Position numbers and translations under genes: made by a program
Part shown: one piece after another, positions 57,495-64,000 of the stretch
Layout: each line of letters starts with the position of its first letter
Numbering within the stretch: the first letter of the stretch is position 1
Assembly (NCBI RefSeq): GCF_001277255.1
Contig: NZ_CP012264.1
Location: forward strand, 3,596,001 to 3,660,000
DNA length: 64,000 nt
Origin: Cronobacter condimenti 1330
GTDB taxonomy: Bacteria > Pseudomonadota > Gammaproteobacteria > Enterobacterales > Enterobacteriaceae
Direction: 5' to 3'
The notes under the pieces: model-generated
Seen by the model: the letters and a program-made list of their open reading frames with translations, nothing else
Databases searched by the model: none
Told to the model about the DNA's origin: nothing

Positions 57495-58528
57495 TGAGTA
57501 AACGTAAAAACCGCCAGCGCGATAACCGCGCGGCCACGACCACCGCCGGCGCGCAAAAGATGGAGGCTTTCACGTTTGGCGAGCCGACGCCGGTGCTCGA
57601 CCGCCGCGATATTCTCGATTATGTCGAGTGCATCAGTAACGGCAAATGGTACGAGCCGCCGGTCAGCTTCGCCGGCCTGGCAAAAAGCCTGCGCGCCGCC
57701 GTACATCACAGCTCGCCGATTTACGTGAAGCGCAACATTCTGGCAAGCACGTTTATTCCGCACCCGCTGTTGTCACAGCAGGATTTCAGTCGCTTCGTGC
57801 TGGATTTTCTGGTGTTCGGTAATGCGTTTCTTGAGGCGCGAAAAAGCGTGACCGGCAAGGTTATCAGGCTGGATGCCTCGCCGGCCAAATACACGCGGCG
57901 CGGCGTGGAGGAGGATGTTTACTGGTGGGTGCCGGGCTTTTCGCAGCCGCAGCAGTTTGAACCAGGCTCGGTGTTTCATCTGCTGGAGCCGGATATCAAC
58001 CAGGAGCTTTACGGGATGCCGGAATATCTCAGCGCGCTAAACTCGGCATGGCTGAATGAGTCGGCGACGCTGTTTCGCCGCAAGTATTACCAGAACGGCG
58101 CGCACGCAGGGTACATCATGTACGTGACCGACGCGGCGCAGAGCAGCACCGACGTTGAGGCGATGCGCGATGCGATGCGCAGCTCGAAGGGGCTCGGCAA
58201 TTTTAAGAACCTGTTTTTCTACGCGCCGAACGGCAAACCGGACGGGATTAAAATCGTGCCGTTAAGCGAGGTCGCCACCAAAGATGACTTTTTTAATATT
58301 AAAAAGGTGAGCGCGTCTGACATGCTCGATGCGCACCGCATCCCGTTTCAGCTCATGGGCGGCAAGCCCGAGAATGTCGGCAGCCTGGGAGATATCGAGA
58401 AGGTGGCAAAGGTGTTTGTGCGCAACGAGCTTATCCCGTTGCAGGACCGGATCAGGGAAGTGAATAACTGGGCGGGAATGGAAGTGATCCGCTTTAAAGC
58501 CTACTCGCTGGACGGCAGCAGCGATTAA
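57494..58528 (+). CDS. Q: portal protein Q
   Basis: 344-residue portal, the dodecameric ring through which DNA is packaged. MEAFTFGEPTPVLDRRDILDYVEC and the C-terminal RIREVNNWAGMEVIRF are P2 Q features. Followed by a terminator and the cos region. Confidence 0.96.
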   Translation: MSKRKNRQRDNRAATTTAGAQKMEAFTFGEPTPVLDRRDILDYVECISNGKWYEPPVSFAGLAKSLRAAVHHSSPIYVKRNILASTFIPHPLLSQQDFSRFVLDFLVFGNAFLEARKSVTGKVIRLDASPAKYTRRGVEEDVYWWVPGFSQPQQFEPGSVFHLLEPDINQELYGMPEYLSALNSAWLNESATLFRRKYYQNGAHAGYIMYVTDAAQSSTDVEAMRDAMRSSKGLGNFKNLFFYAPNGKPDGIKIVPLSEVATKDDFFNIKKVSASDMLDAHRIPFQLMGGKPENVGSLGDIEKVAKVFVRNELIPLQDRIREVNNWAGMEVIRFKAYSLDGSSD

Positions 58529-58532
58529 AACA

Positions 58533-58555
58533 GGCCGCCGCAAGGCGGCTTTTTT
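58533..58555 (+). terminator. terminator after Q
   Basis: GCCGCC (58534-58539) pairs with GGCGGC (58544-58549) around GCAA, followed by TTTTTT. Ends the P-Q transcript just before cos. Confidence 0.92.
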
Positions 58556-58696
58556 ACACCCCGCCGCATACTCGCTCAGACGCACCACACGCCCCGCATC
58601 AGCACGCACGCCTCATCCCCCACCCCGACAGCGCAGCGCCTCACAGCGAGGTGCTGGCGCGCGTTATTTTAAATCATGCACACCCCACCGCGCGCA

Positions 58697-58715
58697 ATGC
58701 TACCCCCGCCTCGCC
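58697..58715 (-). other. cosN-like cohesive end site
   Basis: On the reverse strand the 19-mer ggcgaggcgggggtagcat agrees at 16 of 19 positions with the P2 cohesive end as I recall it (ggcgaggcggggaaagcac), and its last base is as in phage 186. It lies 169 bases past the Q stop, the place and orientation of P2 cos. Confidence 0.75.
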
Positions 58716-58757
58716 TGCACGCTTCATGTGTCGGTTTTAATGCAGATGCATCTACAC
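58704..58757 (+). repeat. cos-flank direct repeat, copy 1
   Basis: 54 bases starting CCCCGCCTCGCCTGCACGCT; 43 of 54 positions agree with copy 2 at 60099-60152. Includes the left 12 bases of the cohesive-end core and the right-end side of cos. Weaker similarity seems to continue for about another 100 bases in both copies. Confidence 0.8.
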
Positions 58758-58874
58758 TCCGAACGGCGCCAGCACTCGCACGAGACCGCATACACGCTTG
58801 ACAGCAACGCGTGCAAACAAATGCATCCAATGCATGCATCTGTCTGAGTGGTGTTGATCACGATTTAATATGGC

Positions 58875-59138
58875 TTACTTACCCTTGATGCGTACTAAAT
58901 AACGGTAAAATTTACTCACTGCATATACGCTGAGAATCCCGATCAGTATTGACGATACACCAATGAAAATTATCGCCGTCAGGAAAGGGCTAAATAAACC
59001 GCCTAAACTTGTAAAGTCCCCAAGGCGAGCAAGCATATCAGTTGGAACTTTCCTTAAGATAATCTCGGGAATTATTAGAAGAGCAATAATCGCAGCTATA
59101 ACATAAATCAGTATTTTACCACTCTTTTTCATCTTCAT
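58875..59138 (-). CDS. small two-helix membrane protein of unknown function
   Basis: 87 residues with two transmembrane helices (about 9-27 and 51-76) and a basic C-terminus. The segment LGDFTSLGGLFSPFLTAIIF has the rhythm of the GDFxGGxxxPFLT hairpins seen in some putative abortive-infection membrane proteins, but the match is by eye only. AGAGG precedes the ATG; a second ATG two codons in is possible. Inside the cos-flanked cassette, divergent from the next gene. Confidence 0.7.
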   Translation of the reverse strand: MKMKKSGKILIYVIAAIIALLIIPEIILRKVPTDMLARLGDFTSLGGLFSPFLTAIIFIGVSSILIGILSVYAVSKFYRYLVRIKGK

Positions 59139-59202
59139 CCTTGCCTCTGCTAGTGACCATGATCAATCATTAACCGTAAATGTTACAACAAGGTACATAG
59201 AA

Positions 59203-59913
59203 ATGGCAGAAAACTATCTCAAATTGAAAGCACAGTCAGACCAAAGGCTAGCGATTGCTTTAACTAAAGCTGTGAAAGAGGTCTATGCCACTCACATGCA
59301 AACCGTTGAAGACGTTAAGCTTGGCAGCCAGCGTATTATTAACTATGGCTCATGTGTAATGCCTGACAAATACTACAGAAGCACATGCCATGAACAATGG
59401 GGTGAAGATAAGCGTTTATATTGGGCTGTGTTAGAAATTTTTCACAGAAACGACGTTGTTCTCGATATGGTTGAGCTTTATTTCCAGAAAGCCTTTAAGC
59501 GTCTCGGAGACCAGAAAAGCAACACATTAGTATCTTATATACAGCAAAAAATCGGTGAGAAAGCATATGACTCAGCTGAACGCACGAGCAAAATGGCTCT
59601 TTCATTGACGATTGCCAAATTAATTGTAAGCAGTGGAAAATTCCAGGACTCATATATTAAAAAAGTAAATGAAATGTCCAGCTGGCTTATTAAAGTAGTG
59701 ACCCTCTATTCCAGGGCTGAGGTGGCAGCACTGGCTGCGAACAAACTTAAGTTCCAAGATGCAGCATATTACCAGATACTCTTTCGTGAAAAGATAGAAA
59801 TGCTATACTTCCTTATTGAACCACAAATGTCAAAAATAATATACCAAGTCGAATCCGGGGGTAATAACGAAGAAGTTATTGGTGATGCCTTATATGAAAT
59901 GCTAAAAAGATGA
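59203..59913 (+). CDS. unrecognised 236-residue helical protein, cassette gene 1
   Basis: Almost entirely alpha-helical, AT-rich compared with the phage genes. A moderately hydrophobic helix (MALSLTIAKLIVSSG, about residues 131-145) could be a membrane-inserting segment but the protein lacks a signal peptide. No known domain recognised. Its stop overlaps the start of a 58-codon membrane protein gene (ATGA), so the two form a coupled pair; such pairs are common among toxin-immunity and phage-defence modules. Function unknown. Confidence 0.75.
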   Translation: MAENYLKLKAQSDQRLAIALTKAVKEVYATHMQTVEDVKLGSQRIINYGSCVMPDKYYRSTCHEQWGEDKRLYWAVLEIFHRNDVVLDMVELYFQKAFKRLGDQKSNTLVSYIQQKIGEKAYDSAERTSKMALSLTIAKLIVSSGKFQDSYIKKVNEMSSWLIKVVTLYSRAEVAALAANKLKFQDAAYYQILFREKIEMLYFLIEPQMSKIIYQVESGGNNEEVIGDALYEMLKR

Positions 59914-60086
59914 AGAACTTATTAACCTTTTTGTGGGCAGCGCATTCCCACCTGGTCCCAATTGCAATTATACTTGCAGGGGCTTTTTTGTTTATTTATT
60001 TCATTGAGGAATATTCAGGAATACTCACTTTCTTATGGTTCATTATCGTTTCATTTTTCTACATCAAATACAACCGCTGGTATTGA
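59910..60086 (+). CDS. 58-residue two-helix membrane protein coupled to the upstream gene
   Basis: MKNLLTFLWAAHSHLVPIAI begins the protein; two hydrophobic helices (about 13-33 and 37-53) joined by a short acidic turn (IEEYSG), ending in the basic, aromatic IKYNRWY. The ATG overlaps the preceding stop (ATGA), strong evidence for real translation despite the small size. Ends 12 bases before the second cos-like repeat. Could be an immunity, holin-like or effector partner; unproven. Confidence 0.72.
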   Translation: MKNLLTFLWAAHSHLVPIAIILAGAFLFIYFIEEYSGILTFLWFIIVSFFYIKYNRWY

Positions 60087-60098
60087 TGATGACCTGCT

Positions 60099-60152
60099 CC
60101 CCGCCTCGCCTGCCCGCTTCTTGATACAGTTTTAATGCAACTGTATCAACAG
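60099..60152 (+). repeat. cos-flank direct repeat, copy 2
   Basis: Second copy of the 54-base repeat, 1395 bases after copy 1. It keeps the 12-base core ggcgaggcgggg on the reverse strand but diverges from the cohesive end beyond it, so it is probably not a functional cosN. It also contains a perfect 11-base inverted repeat, TTGATACAGTT and AACTGTATCAA, at 60121-60149. Confidence 0.8.
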
Positions 60153-60295
60153 CCAGCCCCGTGCCGCGCCAGCTCTGGTAAAGCACGGGCAGAACGGGCA
60201 AGCCTAGCGCATGCAAAACCATTCGCCTGACACATGCACGCTCCGCTGATGGGTATTTTCTTTTTTACGTAAGTTAATTGATTATTGCATACCCA

Positions 60296-61093
60296 TCATT
60301 TATACAGCGTCATAAAAGCAGCAATCATGCTTCCTAATCCAGCTAAAGCTGCAAAGCCAGTAGCCCACACCATAATTCGTTGTGTTCGCATATTCTCGTG
60401 ATAACGCTGTTCACTTTTATTGAAACTAGCTAAAGTATTGATCGCTTTTCCAGTAGGCCTATAACCTGCATGGGTTTTTGACAGATCTCCATTTTCTACA
60501 AGAGAGCCAAGACATAAGCGAAGCTCTTTTTGGAGCCTTGCCTTGTCATCATGATAAACCCATAATTTCCCAATAACATCACTCAATATAATAACTTCAC
60601 TAAACGGTTCATCATTTGGCCGTTCCCTATAAATCCGGACAACTGAAGACAAAACAGTCATCACATCCGTTATTTCCTGCTTACTCTGCCGATATAAATA
60701 TTTCTCACGGCTAAATTTTTTGTTTACGGAGTCGGCAAACCGCCTAAACTTGAATGTTTTAAGAAAACCCAAGTCATTTAATGATTTAAAACCTAATTCA
60801 TGTGCATGATAATAATAAATACCAGAAAATGAATCAGCCTTAAGCAACAAAGGGTTAAGTGTTGAGTCAATACAGAAGCAACCATCCTGAACATCCCATT
60901 TTCTTGCCATTATTTCATCACCAACATATCTATCAAAAAGATAATTATCCCCATTCTCATCTTTGATATAAACCGAATACATATCGTAATTAATAGCATC
61001 CTCGTAATTTAAACTAATCCTGTTATTATCTGGAGTTCGTTTTTTCTCGAATAGTTCAAGATATTTAGCGACAATATTATTAGTATTTTTCAC
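60296..61093 (-). CDS. unrecognised protein with C-terminal membrane anchor
   Basis: 265 residues, AT-rich. Starts with GTG at 61093, five bases after GGAG. A long soluble N-terminal part (aromatic- and acidic-rich, about 1-120), a helical middle (QEITDVMTVLSSVVRIYRERP; a winged-helix-like stretch around 190-225, SLVENGDLSKTHAGYRPTGKA) and one C-terminal transmembrane helix (about 240-262). Tail-anchored topology. No family recognised; occupies the accessory slot between cos and A. Confidence 0.78.
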   Translation of the reverse strand: MKNTNNIVAKYLELFEKKRTPDNNRISLNYEDAINYDMYSVYIKDENGDNYLFDRYVGDEIMARKWDVQDGCFCIDSTLNPLLLKADSFSGIYYYHAHELGFKSLNDLGFLKTFKFRRFADSVNKKFSREKYLYRQSKQEITDVMTVLSSVVRIYRERPNDEPFSEVIILSDVIGKLWVYHDDKARLQKELRLCLGSLVENGDLSKTHAGYRPTGKAINTLASFNKSEQRYHENMRTQRIMVWATGFAALAGLGSMIAAFMTLYK

Positions 61094-61211
61094 ACCATCT
61101 CCTTTAGTCTAGCATCGCTGCTAGGTAACTAACGCCTCGCCAAGCTCGTTGTTCAACATTGCCATCCCTGAAAGCAAGTTTCAGTGGTGGCGGCACTTGT
61201 CACTATATTTG

Positions 61212-61943
61212 CTAATTGTCGAGTATTGAAACGACCTCACCCGTTCGCACGTTAACGCGCGCCGCTATGGTCTGTTTGACCACGCCACCATAAGCATTAC
61301 TGCCGCGGAACGTTGTTTTAACAACGGCATGCGGATCTTTATTCAAAATAAGATGATAGACCGTTTCAACGTGTTTGTAGGAGGAGTCATTATTCATGCT
61401 GGCTTTTATCAATTTTTCTAACGGGCGATAAGAGCCATCCCAACCGCTAAAATTATCCTTAAATGCATCTAGATTGATTCTGCTATTAAGCGATTTTGGA
61501 TCCCTCTCGAAATCGTTGAAACACCAACCCAACACATCACCAAGCTTTAACGCATCATCTTTGGTAAAAGTGTACTCACTCATACAGGCATAAAAGGCAT
61601 CAGTAGAGCTGGCCGGTACATTTTTGAAGCCCACATAGCCTTTAACGATATCGTGCCGGGTTTCTTTTGGTTCATTGCGATACTCTTTGAGAGTTTTATC
61701 CGCGTAATCAAACGTTGGCGTAGCCGGTTCCGCTTTAATCACCGGTGCATCAGTTTTTGCCACTGACTGACTTTTTTCAGTCGGCCATAAGATTGAGCCA
61801 ATAAAACCAAGAGCCAGACAGCAACCGAGATAAACCGCACTGGAGCGCTTACGGTTCGGCATCCTAACCAGCGACGGCTTGATTAACCCTACGATGAAAG
61901 CAATAAATAGAGTCAGAGATAAAAATGCTATTATGGTATCCAT
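61212..61943 (-). CDS. unrecognised membrane-anchored protein
   Basis: 243 residues: two N-terminal hydrophobic segments (about 3-22 and 36-53) and a soluble C-terminal domain (about 75-243) probably outside the cytoplasm, with three cysteines and a closing TIAARVNVRTGEVVSI strand resembling a small beta-rich domain. AAAGGA precedes the ATG at 61943. A nested inverted repeat lies in its leader. Function unknown. Confidence 0.78.
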   Translation of the reverse strand: MDTIIAFLSLTLFIAFIVGLIKPSLVRMPNRKRSSAVYLGCCLALGFIGSILWPTEKSQSVAKTDAPVIKAEPATPTFDYADKTLKEYRNEPKETRHDIVKGYVGFKNVPASSTDAFYACMSEYTFTKDDALKLGDVLGWCFNDFERDPKSLNSRINLDAFKDNFSGWDGSYRPLEKLIKASMNNDSSYKHVETVYHLILNKDPHAVVKTTFRGSNAYGGVVKQTIAARVNVRTGEVVSILDN

Positions 61944-61954
61944 GATTTTCCTTT

Positions 61955-62014
61955 GTGTGTAATCCCCATATAAAACAACCCCATGCTATCAAACATGGGG
62001 TCGAGGATTACACA
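61955..62014. terminator. nested hairpins between the Tum-like gene and the next gene
   Basis: Inner stem CCCCATG (61979-61985) with CATGGGG (61994-62000); outer arms TGTGTAATCC (61955-61964) with GGATTACACA (62005-62014). On the reverse strand the inner stem is followed by TTGTTTTAT, so it can terminate the SOS-induced transcript; the outer arms could form an alternative structure. Confidence 0.65.
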
Positions 62015-62025
62015 TTTTTCAGGGA

Positions 62026-62466
62026 TTAACGCCAGCTCTCGTCTTCCCACACTTCCTGAAGGATGCTATCCAGCGCTTCGCGGTCTGAATCTTTATCGAA
62101 CCCCATCAGCTCAACACCAGTCATGGCTCCCTTTTTAACAATAACGCGCGTTGACGGGAAAACAGACTGTATTCGCTTGGTCAATTCGCACTGAAAAGCA
62201 TCAATTAAAGACTGGCCGATTTTTTGATCTTTATCCAGCGTGATATTTACTTTCACTTTGCCCTCCTTTGCAAAGGTTTCATCAACAGGCGGCGCGGAAA
62301 AAACAACAGAAAAATTATTGTTTTTTATTAGGTTGCCTCTTGCTATTTCCGCGATTAGATTCAGTGCGATTTCACGATCTCTTTCCTGACAAGTACCTTC
62401 AGCAGTTAGACGGGCAATCATTTCGACCCGCTCAATCATAACGTGCTTGTTTAGCTCTCTATCCAC
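62026..62466 (-). CDS. tum: Tum-like antirepressor with DinI domain
   Basis: 146 residues from a GTG at 62466 that follows GGAGG. The C-terminal half (about 66-146) is a DinI-family domain: KVKVNITLDK, the acidic/hydrophobic ELTKRIQSVFP helix, and LDSILQEVWEDESWR. In phage 186 Tum has this architecture, is LexA-controlled and inactivates the repressor to trigger induction. The perfect LexA box just upstream and position beside A agree. The frame is open further upstream to 62508 but that start would lie beyond the LexA box. Confidence 0.85.
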   Translation of the reverse strand: MDRELNKHVMIERVEMIARLTAEGTCQERDREIALNLIAEIARGNLIKNNNFSVVFSAPPVDETFAKEGKVKVNITLDKDQKIGQSLIDAFQCELTKRIQSVFPSTRVIVKKGAMTGVELMGFDKDSDREALDSILQEVWEDESWR

Positions 62467-62484
62467 ACAACCTCCACTACGAGA

Positions 62485-62504
62485 TACTGTATAAACATAC
62501 AGTA
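62485..62504 (-). promoter_or_regulatory. LexA (SOS) box of the Tum-like gene
   Basis: TACTGTATAAACATACAGTA contains CTGT-N8-ACAG exactly, with the favoured AT-rich centre and flanking TA/TA. It ends about 20 bases before the GTG start, so LexA binding would block the promoter. A weaker half-match (CTGTATGTACAT) lies at about 62551-62562. Confidence 0.9.
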
Positions 62505-62583
62505 TCATGCATTGGCAAAAAGTGTGAAGAAAAAATCACTATCAAACACACTGTATGTACATGATATGGATGAATATTAGCGG

Positions 62584-64000
62584 TTACATTTTCGTTGCTA
62601 GCTCAGCTAAAGCCGCAACACGATTAAGAATTTTCCCAGCTTTAACCTGATGCGGTGACCCTGCGGAAAATATTTCTCCTTTCGCCGTTCCGCGTAGCCA
62701 TTTGCCATCAAAACAACTTTTACCACCGGCCATCAGGTGCAGGGCTTCGCCCCGGCTGATAGTGGTGCCGGTTGTCAGATGTATCTCGTCGATAGTTTTC
62801 GCTATAGCTTCGTTTTGCTCATCCTTTCCGTAGATGAATTTTCGTCGTATTACTGGCTTTTGCTTCCTGATTCGGCTGGTCAGCCCTCGACGTTCACGCT
62901 GACTCAGAGGTTTTGTTAAATCCACAATCGGTGGAGCACTTTCACTTCTCGTACAGTTATTGACAGAACTCCGAGAGGGCGCAGGAGCGCCCTTAACTTC
63001 AAAACCCTCGGCCTGCGGCCGTTTAGCAACAATCTTCCACTGCTTGAGCCGCGTAATAATGGGCGTGCAGTCGCCGACTTCTTTGTCGTAAACCCCACGA
63101 ATACGCACACACTCTTCGCCGTATTCGTTAACCGCTTCCGTGCTTTCGTACCAGGTGCGCACCTGAAGCTCATCACGGCGCACAAACGGGCCGCCCTGTG
63201 CGTTAACGTAGGCAGCCCAGTCGCCCGCATCAGCGGCATCATGCACAAGCGCAAACTCCACGCTAAGCCCTTTCGCCGTTTCAGCATCGGCCATCCGGCG
63301 CAGCTCGCGGTAAACCGTCACCGGCGCGCCGCCCACAAACTGAAACTGACGGATACGCCAGCGTGCGGCCCAGGCTGAAACCGCCGGCGCGGTTTCCCTG
63401 AGCATTTCGCCGTTCTCATCGTCGCGCTCATCATCAAGTGCGTAACCGTCGATATTTTTGCTGATGTATTTCGCCACATAGCCGGTCGCGCTCCCCTTGT
63501 CCGGGTCGATAGCTTCAGCGTGAAAGCGGGCCTTGTGGGCCTTCTCGCTTTTAAGCTCGTGATGGTCTTCTTCACGGGCATAGCGGGTAATAATGGCGCG
63601 CACGCGGTCGACATCCTCCGGCAGCATAAACATCAGCATGTGCCAGTGTGGCGTGGCGTCGTGGTGCGGCTCAGCGACGCGAATGCCGAATATGCGAATA
63701 TCGTCACGGTGCAGCTTCGCGCGAATGCGCGCCCAGAGCCCGGTTAAATAGCGCTGTGTGTCAGCCGGGCTTGCGCCGTTCCATTTGGTGTTACGGTATC
63801 CGGCCTTTGTGGTGGCGTGGAATTTAGACGGGGCGGTCAGCGTGTAGAACTCGCCAACATAACCGAGTTCATTACAGATATTTTCGAAGCCGCGAATACG
63901 GGTCATTAACTCGCAACGACGGATCGCCGGGTTAGCAACCGAGCCATCATATTTCTCGATAAGGTTGATACGGTTGCCTTCTTCATCTTCCAGCTCCATG
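62584..64000 (-). CDS. A: replication initiation endonuclease A, C-terminal part (cut by window edge)
   Basis: P2 A-type rolling-circle nuclease that nicks the phage origin in cis. At least 471 residues are present; the N-terminus is beyond the window. The HUH metal site PHWHMLMFML and the paired catalytic tyrosines in YVAKYISKNIDGY (Tyr-x3-Tyr) are intact. The origin is embedded near the 3' part of the gene. Downstream of it on the same strand lies the Tum-like gene. Confidence 0.95.
   Translation of the reverse strand, partial: MELEDEEGNRINLIEKYDGSVANPAIRRCELMTRIRGFENICNELGYVGEFYTLTAPSKFHATTKAGYRNTKWNGASPADTQRYLTGLWARIRAKLHRDDIRIFGIRVAEPHHDATPHWHMLMFMLPEDVDRVRAIITRYAREEDHHELKSEKAHKARFHAEAIDPDKGSATGYVAKYISKNIDGYALDDERDDENGEMLRETAPAVSAWAARWRIRQFQFVGGAPVTVYRELRRMADAETAKGLSVEFALVHDAADAGDWAAYVNAQGGPFVRRDELQVRTWYESTEAVNEYGEECVRIRGVYDKEVGDCTPIITRLKQWKIVAKRPQAEGFEVKGAPAPSRSSVNNCTRSESAPPIVDLTKPLSQRERRGLTSRIRKQKPVIRRKFIYGKDEQNEAIAKTIDEIHLTTGTTISRGEALHLMAGGKSCFDGKWLRGTAKGEIFSAGSPHQVKAGKILNRVAALAELATKM
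62956..62982 (-). other. phage replication origin (A nick site) inside gene A
   Basis: On the reverse strand this reads GCGCCCTCTCGGAGTTCTGT followed by CAATAAC, very close to the P2 ori as I recall it (CTCGGAGTCCTGTCAA). It encodes the SSVNNC stretch that many P2-like A proteins share because the DNA site is conserved. Flanking it is a GGGCGC...GCGCCC inverted repeat (62977-62992). Confidence 0.7.

Larger units (their letters stand above)
58529..58874. other. gene-free cos region between Q and the accessory cassette
   Basis: 346 bases with no credible gene. From left: the Q terminator, a C/A-rich stretch, the cohesive-end sequence, then a right-end-type arm with four ATGCAT hexamers (58746, 58821, 58830, 58834). 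The corresponding interval in P2 holds cos and its terminase binding sites. Confidence 0.75.
37505..64000. mobile_element. P2/186-type prophage (incomplete in window)
   Basis: From the tRNA the order is ogr, D, U, T, E', E, FII, FI, tail fibre pair, I, J, W, V, S, R, lysC, lysB, K, holin, X, L, M, N, O, P, Q, cos, accessory genes, Tum-like gene and A, exactly the P2 map opened at attP. All structural genes look intact. Integrase, repressor, cox and the far attachment site lie beyond base 64000. The left boundary is placed at the end of ileX; the core repeat cannot be defined without the other end. Confidence 0.93.

Noticed and set aside
60099..60120. Second cos-like copy as an active packaging site
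   Set aside because: Only 12 bases of the cohesive core are kept and the rest of the 19-base end is different, so cutting there is unlikely.
62551..62566. Second LexA box upstream of the Tum-like gene
   Set aside because: CTGTATGTACAT is a good left half, but the right half reads GATA and not ACAG.

Overview
The window is from an enterobacterial chromosome of fairly high GC content. Its core gene order is parE-yqiA-cpdA-yqiB-nudF-tolC-ygiB-ygiC-ygiD-zupT-ribB-ubiK-hldE-glnE-ygiF-ygiM-cca-uppP-folB-plsY-tsaD-rpsU-dnaG-rpoD-mug-ileX. This is the classical Escherichia/Enterobacter/Cronobacter arrangement. A complete malonate decarboxylase operon plus high GC fits a malonate-using relative such as a malonate-positive Cronobacter, but the genus is an inference.

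Region 1 (1-9289). The 5' part of katG is followed by mdcR and the reverse-strand operon mdcABCDEFGH. The operon encodes the acyl-carrier-protein-based malonate decarboxylase, its phosphoribosyl-dephospho-CoA cofactor enzymes and a malonate permease. mdcR runs towards the operon, and its stop codon overlaps that of mdcH.

Region 2 (9290-37504) is housekeeping. It covers topoisomerase IV (parE), a cpdA/nudF cluster, tolC-ygiBC, zinc uptake (zupT, with a near-consensus Fur box next to the start), and ribB under an FMN riboswitch. It also covers ubiK, LPS heptose synthesis (hldE), nitrogen control (glnE), the triphosphatase ygiF, cca, uppP, folB and plsY. tsaD follows, then the rpsU-dnaG-rpoD macromolecular synthesis operon, an unrecognised small lipoprotein gene, mug and the minor isoleucine tRNA ileX.

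Region 3 (37505-64000) is most of a P2/186-type prophage inserted just after ileX. From the tRNA inward the order is ogr, D, U, T, E(+E'), FII, FI, G-like, H-like, I, J, W, V, an extra gene, S, R, lysC, lysB, K, a holin, X, L, M, N, O, P, Q, cos, accessory genes, a Tum/DinI-like gene with a LexA box, and the replication gene A, which runs off the window. Integrase, repressor and the far attachment site lie beyond the window. The lysis module looks like a SAR endolysin plus a small two-segment holin, not the P2 K/Y/LysA set.

The most interesting part is the accessory DNA. An AT-rich 366-codon membrane protein gene is inserted between V and S on the opposite strand. Between Q and A, two diverged copies of the cos/right-end sequence bracket a cassette of about 1.4 kb. 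That cassette holds three unrecognised genes, including a translationally coupled pair (a 236-residue protein and a 58-residue two-helix membrane protein). Two further unknown membrane-anchored proteins follow. In P2-like phages the Q-A interval is known to carry anti-phage genes (tin, old in P2), so these are good candidates for undescribed defence or lysogenic-conversion functions. That role is inference only.
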